Positions 25,115 to 34,437 of a DNA stretch of 64,000 nt are shown one piece after another. This DNA is from Chloroflexota bacterium (GTDB lineage: Bacteria; Chloroflexota; Dormibacteria; Dormibacterales; Dormibacteraceae). A program made the translations under genes and the position numbers. Under the pieces are notes generated by a model. The model searched no databases and had not been told where the DNA came from. It worked only from the letters and a program-made list of their open reading frames with translations. Position 1 is the stretch's first letter, and every line of letters starts with the position of its first letter. Location: positions 42,995 through 106,994 of the forward strand of contig VBHJ01000004.1 of NCBI GenBank assembly GCA_005887685.1, given 5' to 3'.

Positions 25115-28100
25115 GGCGCCACTCGTCGATGGTCAGCACCTCGAGCTCGTCGGGCGCGGAGACTGCGGACTCGAGCAGCGCGGTGGCGGTGTCGAGCGAG
25201 GTGAGGCACGGGATGCGGCGCTCGACCGCCGCCCGCCGGATCTCGAATCCATCTTTGAAGACGGGGTTGCCGTCGCCGGGGTCCTCGTAGATGTTCGACA
25301 TCGTGTTGATGACCAGCTGCACCTCGCCGCGCACGATGACGTCGACGACGGTCGGCCCTTCTTCGCCGATTTTCGCCACCACGCGGGGCGAGAACCCGGC
25401 CGCCCGCAGCGCCGTCGCCGTCCCGTCGGTAGCCACGAGATGGCAGCCCAGCTGCACGAGGCGCGACACGATGGGGAAAAGCTCGGGCTTGTCCGCGTCG
25501 GCAATCGTCAGCAGGGCCGAGCTCCCGCGCTCCACGTGCATGCCAGACGCGGCGAACGCTTTGCGCAAAGCCTGGTTCAGAGTCCGTGCGATGCCGATGG
25601 CCTCGCCGGTGGACTTCATCTCCGGCCCGAGGTAGGAATCGACCGCCGTCAGCTTGTTCATCGAGAACACCGGCGCTTTCACCGCCACCAGGTCGCGCGG
25701 CGGCACGAGACCGGTCGTCCAGCCCAGGTCGCTGAGCTTGTCGCCCAACATGACGCCGGTCGCAAGCTTCACCATCGGCACGCCGGTCACTTTGGAAAGG
25801 AACGGCACGGTGCGCGAGGCGCGTGGGTTGACCTCGAGGACGTAGACGTGCCCGCGATGCACGACGTATTGCACGTTGACCAATCCGCGGAGGCGCAGGT
25901 GCCGCGCGATGCGCACGGTGTAGTCGACGATGTGCGCTAGCTCCCCGCCCTCCAGGCCCCGTGCGGGATAAACGGCGTAGGAGTCGCCGGAGTGGACGCC
26001 GGCCCGCTCCACGTGCTGCATGACGCCCGGAATCACGACCGTCTCCCCGTCGGAGATCGCGTCGACCTCGACCTCGACGCCCTGCAGGTACTTGTCGACC
26101 AGGACCTGGCCGCGTGGCATCGCACCGATCGCCCAGACCATGTAGCGGCGGAGCTCATCGCGGTTGCGCACGATCTCCATCGCGCGCCCACCGAGGACGT
26201 AAGAAGGACGAACCAGCACCGGGTAGCCCGCACGCGCCGCGATGGCCTCCGCCTCGTCGACCGTCGTGGTGGTGCCGCCCATCGGCTGCGGGATGCCGAT
26301 CGCGTCGAGAGAGCTCGCGAACGCACGACGGTCTTCGGCCAGGTCGATCGCCTCGACGCTCGAGCCCATGATCGCCACGCCGTTCTGGTCCAGCGGTTCC
26401 GCGAGGTTGATCGCCGTCTGGCCGCCGAACTGGACCAGCGCTCCATCGGAGTGCTCGGTCCGTGCCACGTGCAGCGCGCCGTCCAGGTCGAGGGGTTCGA
26501 AGTAGAGGCGGTCGGAGGTGTCGAAGTCGGTGGAGACCGTCTCCGGGTTGGAGTTGACGAGCACTGCTCGCACGTTCGCGTCGCGCAACGCCCACGCGGC
26601 GTGGACGGAGCAATAGTCGAACTCGATGCCCTGGCCGATGCGGATCGGGCCTGAACCTATGACGAGCTGGGTTGGGGCCTCGACCGCCCGGCTCTCTGTC
26701 TCCTCCTCCCAGCACGAGTAGTAGTAAGGCGTGGCTGCCTCGAACTCGCCCGCGCACGTGTCGACGAGCTTGTACGTCGGCAGCGCCGACTCGACCGTCT
26801 CGCCACGGAGAGACGTGATCATCGCGTCCGAGAAACCGGCGCGCCGCAGCTCCCGCAGATCACCCTCGACCTCGAGCCTCGTGATGTTGGCCAGGCGATC
26901 GATGAACCAGCGGTCGATCCCGCTGCGCTCGGCAAGCGAAGCCGCATCGGCACCGTTGCGGAGCGCGTTCAGCAACGCGAAAAGGCGGCGGTCGTTGGGC
27001 TGGTCGATGGTTTCCGGGCCGAGCTCCCACGCCGCCGGTGGCTTCTGCTCGAGTGACCGGATCGCCTTGACCAGGGCCGCCTCGAAAGTCCGCTCGATCG
27101 CCATCACCTCGCCGGTCGACGCCATCTGCGTGCCCAGGCGCCGGTCGCCCGCCGGGAACTTGTCGAAGGGCCAGCGTGGGATCTTGACCACGCAGTAGTC
27201 GAGCGCCGGCTCGAAGGCCGCAAAGGTGCGGCCGGTGATCTCGTTGCGGATCTCCTCGAGTCGGCGGCCTACCGCAACCCTGGCCGCGACGCGGGCGATG
27301 GGGTAGCCGGTCGCTTTCGAGGCCAGCGCCGACGACCGGCTCACGCGCGGGTTCACCTCGATCACGTAGTACTGGGAGCTCTTCGGATCGAGCGCGAACT
27401 GCACGTTGCAGCCGCCCTCGATGCCGAGTGCGCGGATGATGCGGATCGCCGACGAGCGCAGCATCTGGTGGTCGCGATCCGACAGCGTTTGCGCCGGCGC
27501 GACGACGATCGAGTCGCCCGTGTGGACGCCCATGGGGTCGAGGTTCTCCATGTTGCAGACCGTGATGCACGTGTCGGCGCCGTCGCGCATGACCTCGTAC
27601 TCGATCTCCTTCCAGCCCCACAGCGACCGCTCGATCAGGACCTGGTGGATGGGTGACGCCGCGAGTCCACGCGCAGCAACTCGTTCCAGGTCTGCTTCAG
27701 TCGTCACGAAGCCGCCGCCGGTTCCGCCGAGTGTGTAGGCGGGGCGGATGACCAGCGGCAGGCCGGTGGCGGCCGCAAACTCCCTGGCCTCCTCCATCGA
27801 CTCGCATACGCGAGAGGTTGGGACGGGCTCGCCGATTTCTTCCAGCATCTGCTTGAAGGCCTGGCGATCCTCTGCCTTCCGGATCGTGTCGATGGTCGCG
27901 CCCAGCAGACGTACGTTGTAGCGCTCGAGCACACCCGCGTTGGCGAGGTCGGTGGCGAGGTTGAGCCCCGTCTGCCCCCCCAGGGTGGGCAGCAGCGCGT
28001 CCGGCTGCTCGCGGGCGATGATCCGCTCCACGGCTTCGACGGTCAACGGTTCGAGGTACACGCGGTCGGCGACCTCTTCGTCGGTCATGATCGTCGCCGG

Positions 28101-28250
28101 GTTGGAGTTGACGAGCACCGTCTCGATCCCTTCCTCGCGCAGCGCTTTGCAGGCCTGCGTGCCGGCGTAGTCGAACTCCGCCGCCTGTCCGATGACGATC
28201 GGGCCGGAGCCGAGGATGAGCACCTTGCGCGGGCGCGGTTCTTCCTTCAT
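25101..28250 (-). CDS. carB: Carbamoyl-phosphate synthase large subunit
   Basis: Uses bicarbonate, ammonia and two ATP to make carbamoyl phosphate for pyrimidines and arginine. From the internal ATG at 28250 ([20 protein letters not shown]) it is 1049 residues, the normal CarB length. Two ATP-grasp halves each begin with the paired motif ([36 protein letters not shown]), and the C-terminal regulatory MGS domain is present ([16 protein letters not shown] and [10 protein letters not shown]). The reading frame is open upstream straight into the 3' half of carA, with no stop between, so carA-carB may be one fused polypeptide. A purine-rich run upstream of the ATG (GGTGG) could alternatively allow separate initiation. 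Confidence 0.93.
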   Translation of the reverse strand: MKEEPRPRKVLILGSGPIVIGQAAEFDYAGTQACKALREEGIETVLVNSNPATIMTDEEVADRVYLEPLTVEAVERIIAREQPDALLPTLGGQTGLNLATDLANAGVLERYNVRLLGATIDTIRKAEDRQAFKQMLEEIGEPVPTSRVCESMEEAREFAAATGLPLVIRPAYTLGGTGGGFVTTEADLERVAARGLAASPIHQVLIERSLWGWKEIEYEVMRDGADTCITVCNMENLDPMGVHTGDSIVVAPAQTLSDRDHQMLRSSAIRIIRALGIEGGCNVQFALDPKSSQYYVIEVNPRVSRSSALASKATGYPIARVAARVAVGRRLEEIRNEITGRTFAAFEPALDYCVVKIPRWPFDKFPAGDRRLGTQMASTGEVMAIERTFEAALVKAIRSLEQKPPAAWELGPETIDQPNDRRLFALLNALRNGADAASLAERSGIDRWFIDRLANITRLEVEGDLRELRRAGFSDAMITSLRGETVESALPTYKLVDTCAGEFEAATPYYYSCWEEETESRAVEAPTQLVIGSGPIRIGQGIEFDYCSVHAAWALRDANVRAVLVNSNPETVSTDFDTSDRLYFEPLDLDGALHVARTEHSDGALVQFGGQTAINLAEPLDQNGVAIMGSSVEAIDLAEDRRAFASSLDAIGIPQPMGGTTTTVDEAEAIAARAGYPVLVRPSYVLGGRAMEIVRNRDELRRYMVWAIGAMPRGQVLVDKYLQGVEVEVDAISDGETVVIPGVMQHVERAGVHSGDSYAVYPARGLEGGELAHIVDYTVRIARHLRLRGLVNVQYVVHRGHVYVLEVNPRASRTVPFLSKVTGVPMVKLATGVMLGDKLSDLGWTTGLVPPRDLVAVKAPVFSMNKLTAVDSYLGPEMKSTGEAIGIARTLNQALRKAFAASGMHVERGSSALLTIADADKPELFPIVSRLVQLGCHLVATDGTATALRAAGFSPRVVAKIGEEGPTVVDVIVRGEVQLVINTMSNIYEDPGDGNPVFKDGFEIRRAAVERRIPCLTSLDTATALLESAVSAPDELEVLTIDEWRRVSA

Positions 28251-29389
28251 GCCCGCCACCGCCTTCACCACCGGGGCGCGGCTCCGCACCATGTCGATGA
28301 AGCGGTCGTACAGATGCTGATTGTCCTGCGGGCCGGGGCAGCCTTCGGGGTGGTACTGGACGCTGAACACGGGCAGTCTCTTGTGGCCGAGGCCCTCTAC
28401 AGAGCCGTCGTTGAGATTGCGCTGCGAGACATAGAAGTCGCCCGCCGGAATCGAGTCCCCGTCGACCTGGAATTCGTGGTTCTGGCTGGTGATGTGGACC
28501 CGGCCGGTGTCGAGGTCCTTGACGGGGTGGTTGGCGCCGTGGTGGCCATAAGGGAGGCGCGAGGTCGTCGCCCCAGCCGCCCGACCGAGGATCTGATGCC
28601 CGAGGCAGATGCCCAACAGCGGGATTCGGCCGAGGGCATGCCGCGCCAGCTCGACAGGTCCGTCCAGAACGGCCGGATCCCCTGGGCCGTTGGCGAGAAC
28701 CAGCCCGTCGGCGCGGTGTGCGGGAGCACGACGACCTTGCAGCCTCGCTCGCGAAGCGAACGCAGGATGTTGGACTTCACGCCGTAGTCGACGACGGCGA
28801 CCAGCAGGCCTTCGCCGTCGCTGCGCCTCCGGGTCCGCAGCTCGGGCGGCAGCGGCTCCAACCACTCTTCCCTGCCGGTGCGAGAGGTCTGCGCCACCAG
28901 GTCCTGCTCTGCCAGCGGCGTCACCCGCCGCGCGGCGGTCGCAAGCTCCGCCAGGCGCGACGTTGAGGGCGCCCCCCCTTCGTGCACCAGGACAGCGCGC
29001 AACGCGCCGTGCGTACGGATGTGCCGGGTCAGTGCCCGCGTGTCGATCTCGCTGATCGCGGGCACGTTCCATCGCCGCAGGTACTCGTGGAGCGAGGCGT
29101 CGCTCGAGTGGTGGCTCGGCGCTGGACACGCCGACCGCACAACCAGGGCCCGAGCCCACGGCCGCGCCGACTCCGCGTCTGCATCGCGCACGCCGTAGTT
29201 GCCCTGCAGGGGATAGGTCATGCACACCATCTGGCCCGCGTACGACGGGTCGGTCAGGACCTCCTGGTAGCCGGTCATCGCGGTGTTGAAGACGACCTCG
29301 CCTTCGCCGACCAGGTCGGCTCCCAGGGGCGCACCGACAAAGGCGCGCCCGTCTTCGAGCACGAGGACGGCGTGGGTTTTAGCCGGCAA
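28251..29389 (-). CDS. carA: Carbamoyl-phosphate synthase small subunit, frameshifted
   Basis: Glutamine amidotransferase subunit. The N-terminal half reads from TTG 29389 ([38 protein letters not shown]) to VVVLPHTA. The C-terminal half ([12 protein letters not shown], catalytic Cys in GICLGHQI, His-Glu in QYHPEG) lies in another frame. The switch is near 28711-28716, and one extra base there would restore a normal product of about 380 residues. Both halves are well conserved, so a sequencing/assembly deletion is the most likely cause; a recent mutation or programmed shift is less likely, as no slippery heptamer is visible. The second frame continues without a stop into carB. The TTG start overlaps the pyrR stop by eleven bases. 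Confidence 0.85.
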
Positions 29390-29927
29390 CGATCACCGCC
29401 TGGTCGATGCCGTCCTCTTCGTCGATCAGGACCTCGATCCGCTCGGTGTCCGACGTGGGCACGTTCTTGCCGATGTAATCCGGACGGATCGGAAGCTCAC
29501 GGTGTCCCCGGTCGACCAGGACGGCAAGCTGGATCGCACGCGGCCGCCCGAAATCCATCAGCGCGTCCATCGCGGCGCGGGCGGTTCGGCCGCGGTGGAT
29601 GACGTCGTCGACGAGGACCACCACCTTGCCGTTGATTTCCGGCAGCTCGCTGGACGGCTGGTGGCCGTCGGTTGGCCGGAGATGCAGGTCGTCACGGTGC
29701 AGGGTCACGTCGAGGCGGCCGAAAGGGACGTGCGATTTTTCGAGCTCGTTGAGGATCGAAGCGAGCCGGCCGGCGAGAACGTCGCCCTTGCTGACGATGC
29801 CGACGACCACGACGTCCTCGACGCCGCGGTTGCGCTCCACGATCTCGTGCGCGATCCGGGACAGCGAGCGACGGATCTGGTCCGCATCCATCACCGTGGC
29901 TTTGAGGCGGCGCTGCGCGATGCTCAT
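29379..29927 (-). CDS. pyrR: PyrR pyrimidine operon regulator / uracil PRTase
   Basis: RNA-binding attenuator protein with uracil phosphoribosyltransferase activity. The 182-residue product has the PRPP loop [22 protein letters not shown], the N-terminal [18 protein letters not shown] and C-terminal [16 protein letters not shown], all diagnostic. It binds the hexaloop CNGNGA in pyr mRNAs when UMP/UTP are plentiful; a matching RNA element lies before pyrB. Unusually pyrR is second in the operon, after pyrB. Its start overlaps the pyrB stop by four bases. Confidence 0.94.
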   Translation of the reverse strand: MSIAQRRLKATVMDADQIRRSLSRIAHEIVERNRGVEDVVVVGIVSKGDVLAGRLASILNELEKSHVPFGRLDVTLHRDDLHLRPTDGHQPSSELPEINGKVVVLVDDVIHRGRTARAAMDALMDFGRPRAIQLAVLVDRGHRELPIRPDYIGKNVPTSDTERIEVLIDEEDGIDQAVIVAG

Positions 29928-30850
29928 GAGAGCAATTTGTCGAGGAGCGCCATGCGGATGTGCAGTCCGTTGCGCGCCTGGCGAAAGTAAGCCGAACGTG
30001 GGTCGTCATCGACCTCCGGTGAGATCTCGTCGACGCGCGGGAGCGGGTGCATCAGGACGGCGTATTTGCGCATCCGGGCCATCGCGTTCTTGTCGATGCG
30101 GTAGATGCCTTTCACCGCGTCATACGCAGCCGGGTCGGTGAAGCGCTCCTTCTGGATCCGCGTCATGTAGACCACGTCAACCTCGGGCAGCACCGAGTCG
30201 AGGTCCTGCGTCTCGATATACGGCACGTGGTGCTCGTCCAGGTGGGCCTTAAGGTCATCGCGCATCGATACCTGGGGCGGAGCGACAAACCAGAGCTTGA
30301 TGTCCTTGAACTTGCTCAGGAGATACGCCAGCGAGCGCACCGTGCGGCCGTTGGCGAGGTCTCCGACCATCGCCACCCGGACGCCGTCGATCTTCGCCAG
30401 CTCGGCGCGGATGGTGAACAGGTCGAGCAGGGCCTGGGTCGGATGCTGGCCCGGGCCGTCCCCCGCATTGATGATTGGGACGTCGCTGACCGCGGCGGCG
30501 CGTTTGGCCGCGCCCTCTTCCCTATGCCGCAGGACGATCACGTCCGCATAGCCGCTCACGATTCGGATGGTGTCTTCGAGAGTCTCGCCTTTGGCCGCGG
30601 AGGAGAATTCGCGGGCGTTGTCGGTGCCCATCGTCTGGCCGCCGAGGCGCAGCATGGCCGCCTCGAACGAAAGCCGGGTGCGGGTGGATGGTTCGTAGAA
30701 GAGAGCCGCCATCACCTGGCCCGCCAGCCGGCCCATGAAACGGTGCGGCTCGCGCTTGATCTCCTCGGCACGCGCGAACAGCTCCTCGAGGAGGGACCGA
30801 CTGAACTGCTGGCTCTCGATTACATGCCGGAGTCGCGACGAAACAGCCAC
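29924..30850 (-). CDS. pyrB: Aspartate carbamoyltransferase catalytic chain
   Basis: First committed pyrimidine step: carbamoyl phosphate plus aspartate to carbamoyl aspartate. The 308-residue protein has the carbamoyl-phosphate motif [29 protein letters not shown], and [17 protein letters not shown] start at 30850 with a strong AAGGAG site; that site is part of the PyrR hairpin. No pyrI regulatory chain and no pyrC are next to it, so dihydroorotase must be encoded elsewhere. Confidence 0.95.
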   Translation of the reverse strand: MAVSSRLRHVIESQQFSRSLLEELFARAEEIKREPHRFMGRLAGQVMAALFYEPSTRTRLSFEAAMLRLGGQTMGTDNAREFSSAAKGETLEDTIRIVSGYADVIVLRHREEGAAKRAAAVSDVPIINAGDGPGQHPTQALLDLFTIRAELAKIDGVRVAMVGDLANGRTVRSLAYLLSKFKDIKLWFVAPPQVSMRDDLKAHLDEHHVPYIETQDLDSVLPEVDVVYMTRIQKERFTDPAAYDAVKGIYRIDKNAMARMRKYAVLMHPLPRVDEISPEVDDDPRSAYFRQARNGLHIRMALLDKLLS

Positions 30851-30858
30851 GAAAAAAT

Positions 30859-30892
30859 CTCCTTCCCAGGCTCACAGGCCAGGACTTAAAGG
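30859..30892 (-). promoter_or_regulatory. PyrR-binding RNA element masking the pyrB ribosome site
   Basis: Read on the minus strand, the leader has a hairpin with arms CCTGGC (30883-30878) and GCCTGG (30871-30866), a single T-T mismatch and a hexaloop CTGTGA (30877-30872). This matches the PyrR consensus loop CNGNGA, with G-C closing pairs. The lower stem pairs CCTTT (30892-30888) with the AAGG of the ribosome site (30864-30861). PyrR binding would therefore block translation initiation, as known for mycobacterial pyr leaders. Confidence 0.75.
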
Positions 30893-30931
30893 CGAGCTCG
30901 AGCGAGAGTTTACCGTAAGTTACATACGCGT

Positions 30932-31330
30932 ATGAACAAGCGCCCAGGACACGTCGAGGTGTTCACCGAGGTCGGCTACTGCTCGTTTTGCGACCGCACC
31001 CGCAACCTGCGTCGCGAAGAGCATCACCTTGGCACGCTCGTGCGCACGATCCTGACCTGCGAGACCTGCCATCGCACGCTTTCGAGCTCGATCGGCGTGG
31101 CGCAGGCCGAGCCGGCAGTTGAGACGCCCGCCGCCATCGAAGCCCCCGTAGCCAAGGCGGAGCCGGCCTTGACAAAGCCTGCGCCCGCCAAGCGCGCAGC
31201 CCCCAAGCGCGCGGTCGCCAAGAGCGCGCCGGAGAAGCGGGCGCCTGCGAAACGCGCCGCCAAGGCCGCCGCCCCAAGGAGCGGCAAGCCCACGTCCACC
31301 GCCACGAGAAAAGCCACCAAAAAGAAGTGA
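30932..31330 (+). CDS. Zinc-ribbon protein with histone H1-like tail
   Basis: A 132-residue protein. The first 50 residues hold a four-Cys zinc ribbon (YCSFCDRTRN and LTCETCHRT). The rest is a low-complexity tail of Lys, Ala and Pro (AKRAAPKRAVAKSAPEKRAP), very like H1-type bacterial DNA-compacting tails. This suggests a nucleoid or RNA-associated protein, but no domain proves it. The ATG lies in a 12-bp palindrome (CATACGCGTATG, 30923-30934), a possible operator, in the divergent gap with pyrB. Its stop overlaps the next start as GTGA. Confidence 0.65.
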   Translation: MNKRPGHVEVFTEVGYCSFCDRTRNLRREEHHLGTLVRTILTCETCHRTLSSSIGVAQAEPAVETPAAIEAPVAKAEPALTKPAPAKRAAPKRAVAKSAPEKRAPAKRAAKAAAPRSGKPTSTATRKATKKK

Positions 31331-32109
31331 CCGAAAGTCCCCACGAAGTCGGAGGCTTCGCCGAGACTTCGCGGGGACCCCTATCAAAGCCGGCGGTCAA
31401 GGTCGATCGCCTCGAGAAGACCCTCGGCTCCAACCACGTGCTGCGAGGCATCTCGTTCGAGGCGCGCTCCGGCGAGATCTTCGGCCTGCTCGGCCCGAAC
31501 GGGGCCGGCAAGACCACGACGCTGCGGGTGATCTGCACCCTGCTCACGCCCGACGCCGGGTCGGTCGAGGTTCTTGGCTACGGCACTCGTGTCTCGCCTC
31601 AAGAAGTGCGGCGGCGGGTCGGCGTGGTCACCGCGGAGATCGGTATCTATCCGCGCCTCACTGCGCGCGAGAACATCTCCTACTTCGCCGAGCTGAGTGG
31701 CCTTATGGACGGCGAGGTCCACCGGAGGGTTGATGCCGTGATCGACCGGCTCGATATGAGCTCCTTCGCCCAACAGCGGGCCGAGAGCCTTTCCTCGGGC
31801 CAGAAACAAAAGGTCGCCATCGCCCGCGCCATCGTCCACGACCCGCCTGTCCTGATGTTCGACGAGCCGACCTCCAACCTCGACGTGCTCGCCTCCCGTG
31901 AGATTCGGGAGTTCATGCTGGAGTCGAAGGGGCGCGGGAAGTCCGTGATCTTCTCGACCCACGTCCTGCACGACGCGGAGCGCCTGTGCGATCGCGTCAC
32001 GATCATCCACCAGGGCCGCGTCGTGGCCAGCGGCGCCACCGCCGAGGTGCGGGGCGGATTCAAGGACCTCGAGGATTCCTTTCTCTCCCTGGTCGGCGCG
32101 GCGGGATGA
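31327..32109 (+). CDS. NatA-type ABC exporter ATPase
   Basis: A 260-residue ATPase with Walker A LLGPNGAGKTTTLRV, signature LSSGQKQKVAIARAIV, Walker B VLMFDEPTSNLD and switch His STHVLHDAERLCD. The sequence resembles NatA, the ATPase of Na+ exporters, and the gene is coupled by ATGA to a NatB-like permease. GTG start at 31327. The first 25 residues (HEVGGFAETSRGPLSK) are not conserved and are encoded by a long inverted repeat. Confidence 0.9.
   Translation: MTESPHEVGGFAETSRGPLSKPAVKVDRLEKTLGSNHVLRGISFEARSGEIFGLLGPNGAGKTTTLRVICTLLTPDAGSVEVLGYGTRVSPQEVRRRVGVVTAEIGIYPRLTARENISYFAELSGLMDGEVHRRVDAVIDRLDMSSFAQQRAESLSSGQKQKVAIARAIVHDPPVLMFDEPTSNLDVLASREIREFMLESKGRGKSVIFSTHVLHDAERLCDRVTIIHQGRVVASGATAEVRGGFKDLEDSFLSLVGAAG
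31337..31378. repeat. Long hairpin inside the natA-like N-terminus
   Basis: Arms at 31337-31350 and 31365-31378 pair at 13 of 14 positions (GTCCCCaCGAAGTC with GACTTCGcGGGGAC) around a 14-base loop. It lies ten bases after the start codon. The outer GGGGACCCC block recurs in a second hairpin at 42348-42373. Confidence 0.55.
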
Positions 32110-33233
32110 ACCCGATAGCTGTCGTGTTCAAGAAGGAGATGCTCGAGATCCTTCGCGACCGGCGCACGCTGATCGCGATCGGCCTCGCGGTGATCGCCAC
32201 GCCGGCCGTGCTGTTCATCATCTCGCAGGTGGCGACCAAGACCGCGACGCAGGCGTACACGGTTGGCTACGCGGGCGACGTCCCGACCGGGCTCGACATC
32301 CTGTTCGACGCGACCGGCCTGAAGCTCGAAAAGGTGGATGCTCCCGCCGAGGCGGCGAAGCAACAGGTCGACATCGGACTGGTGTTCACCGCGTCGGGCG
32401 TCGACGAGTATTACGACCCATCCCGGCAGACCGCGCAACTTGCCGACGTGCGGTTCCAGACCGTGTTGAGCAGATACGACGCTGCGAAGGTTGCGGCCGC
32501 GCTGCAGCAAAAGGGCGTTGACCCCTCGATCCTCAATCCCCTCCCCGTCTCGGTCCATCCGCTCAGCTCGCCCACCCAGGCGGCAAGCAATTCGTTCCTC
32601 AGCTTTTTTCTGCCGTACATCCTGATCACGATGAGCTTCACGGGCGGGCTGTCAGCGGCGCTCGATGCGTCCGCGGGCGAGCGGGAGCGGAAGACCCTCG
32701 AGAGCTTGCTTCTCACCCCCGTGCCGCGGAGCCAGGTGCTGGTCGGCAAGATCCTGGCCGTGAGCACGATCAGCCTGGCCGCCGCGCTCGCCGCCATCGC
32801 GTCGATGCTGATCGCCCTGAGCCGGATCCAGTTCGGTGGCGGCACGTTTTCCGCCCAGCTGAGCCCGGTGGCCACGATCGTGATGGTCTGGGCGGCGATC
32901 CTGCTGGCAGCATCCTTCAGCTCGCTGACCGTCGCGCTCGGCACGCTCGCGCGCAGCTTTCGGCAGGGTCAGGCCTATGCCACGCCGCTTTACTTCATCA
33001 CAATTTTTCCCGCGTCGATCGTGCTCTTCATCCCCGACTTCAACCCGAACATCGCCTACTACCTGATCCCGATCTTCAACGCGGTTCTTCTGCTCCGCGA
33101 TGCGATCGCACACAACGCCGTCGGCTGGGAGCAGCTCGCAGTGACGTCGGTCAGCCTGATCCTGACCGGGACGCTGTCCTTCTACGCCGCGTTGAAGCTG
33201 TTCACGCGGGAGGCTTTGCTGGTCCGTTCCTAG
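32106..33233 (+). CDS. NatB-like ABC-2 permease
   Basis: A 375-residue permease from ATG 32106, overlapping the ATPase stop by four bases. N-terminal TM helix (LIAIGLAVIATPAVLFIIS), a large extracytoplasmic region of about 130 residues (QAYTVGYAGDVPTGL onward), then five C-terminal TM helices with the ABC-2 motif AGERERKTLESLLLTPVPRSQ. This is the NatB/ABC-2_3 layout: export of Na+ or other small compounds is likely by homology, but the substrate is unproven. Confidence 0.9.
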   Translation: MNPIAVVFKKEMLEILRDRRTLIAIGLAVIATPAVLFIISQVATKTATQAYTVGYAGDVPTGLDILFDATGLKLEKVDAPAEAAKQQVDIGLVFTASGVDEYYDPSRQTAQLADVRFQTVLSRYDAAKVAAALQQKGVDPSILNPLPVSVHPLSSPTQAASNSFLSFFLPYILITMSFTGGLSAALDASAGERERKTLESLLLTPVPRSQVLVGKILAVSTISLAAALAAIASMLIALSRIQFGGGTFSAQLSPVATIVMVWAAILLAASFSSLTVALGTLARSFRQGQAYATPLYFITIFPASIVLFIPDFNPNIAYYLIPIFNAVLLLRDAIAHNAVGWEQLAVTSVSLILTGTLSFYAALKLFTREALLVRS

Positions 33234-33379
33234 CTCGCGGTGGCAAACTGTTATCTGGAAAGAGATGCGCCGCCGACTTGAGCTCAGGGACCTGCGAAGC
33301 CTCGAGCGGAGAAGCATGTATTCGATCTTCCATCCGCTCGACCCCGACGAACGGCTGCCGCGCGAGCTGATGCTCGATC

Positions 33380-33532
33380 ATGGAGCTCCTCGGCTTCATC
33401 TACCTGCCGGCCCTGGTCCTCGGCGTGATCGTGATGGCCTCCATCGGCATCAAACCGCTGGTGGCTTTCGGCCTGGTCGGCCTCCTGTTCGTGGGCCTGT
33501 TCGTCTACGTGATCGCGGGAAGGTACCGCTAG
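33380..33532 (+). CDS. Small two-TM membrane protein
   Basis: A 50-residue frame from ATG 33380 that is almost entirely hydrophobic: two helices (GFIYLPALVLGVIVMASIGI and VAFGLVGLLFVGLFVYVIA) joined by a KP turn, with a basic end GRYR. The clean two-helix pattern with positive ends suggests a real membrane peptide. No strong ribosome site is visible, so it may be coupled to upstream translation from 33265. Its TAG shares CTAG with the stop of the convergent kinase gene. Function unknown. Confidence 0.5.
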   Translation: MELLGFIYLPALVLGVIVMASIGIKPLVAFGLVGLLFVGLFVYVIAGRYR

Positions 33533-34410
33533 AGCTCCAGCAGCCACTCGGCGATCGCGACGTGGTGCTGCAGACTACCGCCGCCGTCGATAGACCACGC
33601 GACTGTCTGGGCCAGGCACCAGAGGCGTGCCCGCTCGCGATCGAGTCCCAACTCAGAGGTGAGACGGTCGAGCCGCCGCTGCACCTGCTTCCGGTCCTGC
33701 CCGAAACCTGTGGAACGCACGATGGGAGCCAGGCCGAACTCGCGCTCACCAACCAGAGGTTTCGGGTCGATCGCGAGCCACGGCTGGCGCTCGGCGGCCA
33801 GGACGTTGGCGTCGTGCAGGTCCTGGTGCAGCAGCACCTGCTCGCCCTGGGAGGAGGGCAGTGACCGCAACGCCTCGAGCGCGGCATCGACAAGTCTTTC
33901 TTTGAACGGCCGCCCGGCTGTATTCCAGCGAGCCATGAGGTCCGTCGACCACCGTGCCGCCTCATCGGCAAGCGAGCGGAATGGCGGTGACGTCGCGGGC
34001 TTCCACAGGCGCGGCAGCAGGCCTGTCATCACTTCGGTGCCTTTCTCCGAGCCGGCGCTCGACAGCGGCGTGCCTGGAACGCAGCGCTCCAGCAACAGCG
34101 CCTCACGCGCCGGAAACTGGTCGAGGAGGTGGATCGCTCCGTCGCCGCCCCAGTGCTGAAGGGCAAGCGCCTCATGCTCGTTCTCGCGATCGACGAACAG
34201 AAGCTTGAGGACCACGTCGGAACCGTCCTCCCTCCGTGCGGGCAGCGCGAGCGACGTGAAGGCATAAGGGAAGGGCGCGCTCAATCGCAAGCGCCAATGC
34301 ACGCCGCAGTCCGCAACCAGCTCGGGCAGCGACTCGAGCCATCGGCGTCCGCGTTGCGAGCCCTTCAGCCAGTCAAGGCCAGAGGGGATCTCGCCCGTAA
34401 ATCCACTCAC
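33529..34410 (-). CDS. Aminoglycoside/hydroxyurea phosphotransferase-like kinase
   Basis: APH(6)-like small-molecule kinase, 293 residues from GTG 34410, which follows CAGGAACG. Visible are the ATP-lysine strand DVVLKLLFVDRENEHEALAL, ALLLERCVPGTPL, the catalytic loop LLHQDLHDANVLAAE and the metal site WLAIDPKPLVGEREF. The last motif is specific to the streptomycin 6-kinase/hydroxyurea group. It could modify an antibiotic or an endogenous metabolite; resistance is not implied by sequence alone. A longer open frame extends across the thiolase gene on the opposite strand and is spurious. Confidence 0.85.
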   Translation of the reverse strand: MSGFTGEIPSGLDWLKGSQRGRRWLESLPELVADCGVHWRLRLSAPFPYAFTSLALPARREDGSDVVLKLLFVDRENEHEALALQHWGGDGAIHLLDQFPAREALLLERCVPGTPLSSAGSEKGTEVMTGLLPRLWKPATSPPFRSLADEAARWSTDLMARWNTAGRPFKERLVDAALEALRSLPSSQGEQVLLHQDLHDANVLAAERQPWLAIDPKPLVGEREFGLAPIVRSTGFGQDRKQVQRRLDRLTSELGLDRERARLWCLAQTVAWSIDGGGSLQHHVAIAEWLLEL

Positions 34411-34437
34411 CGTTCCTGACCAGCGTATAAACGACAC

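Noticed and set aside
28705..28720. Programmed -1 ribosomal frameshift in carA
   Set aside because: No slippery heptamer or downstream stimulatory structure is evident; a one-base sequence error is simpler.
28712..29225. Extension of the carB frame upstream of the carA GATase half
   Set aside because: In this stretch the other frame encodes the conserved carA N-terminal half; the extension shows no homology.
33265..33379. Coding sequence before the two-helix membrane peptide
   Set aside because: A frame is open from ATG 33265, but its continuation is an out-of-frame reading of the membrane peptide and it has no recognisable family.
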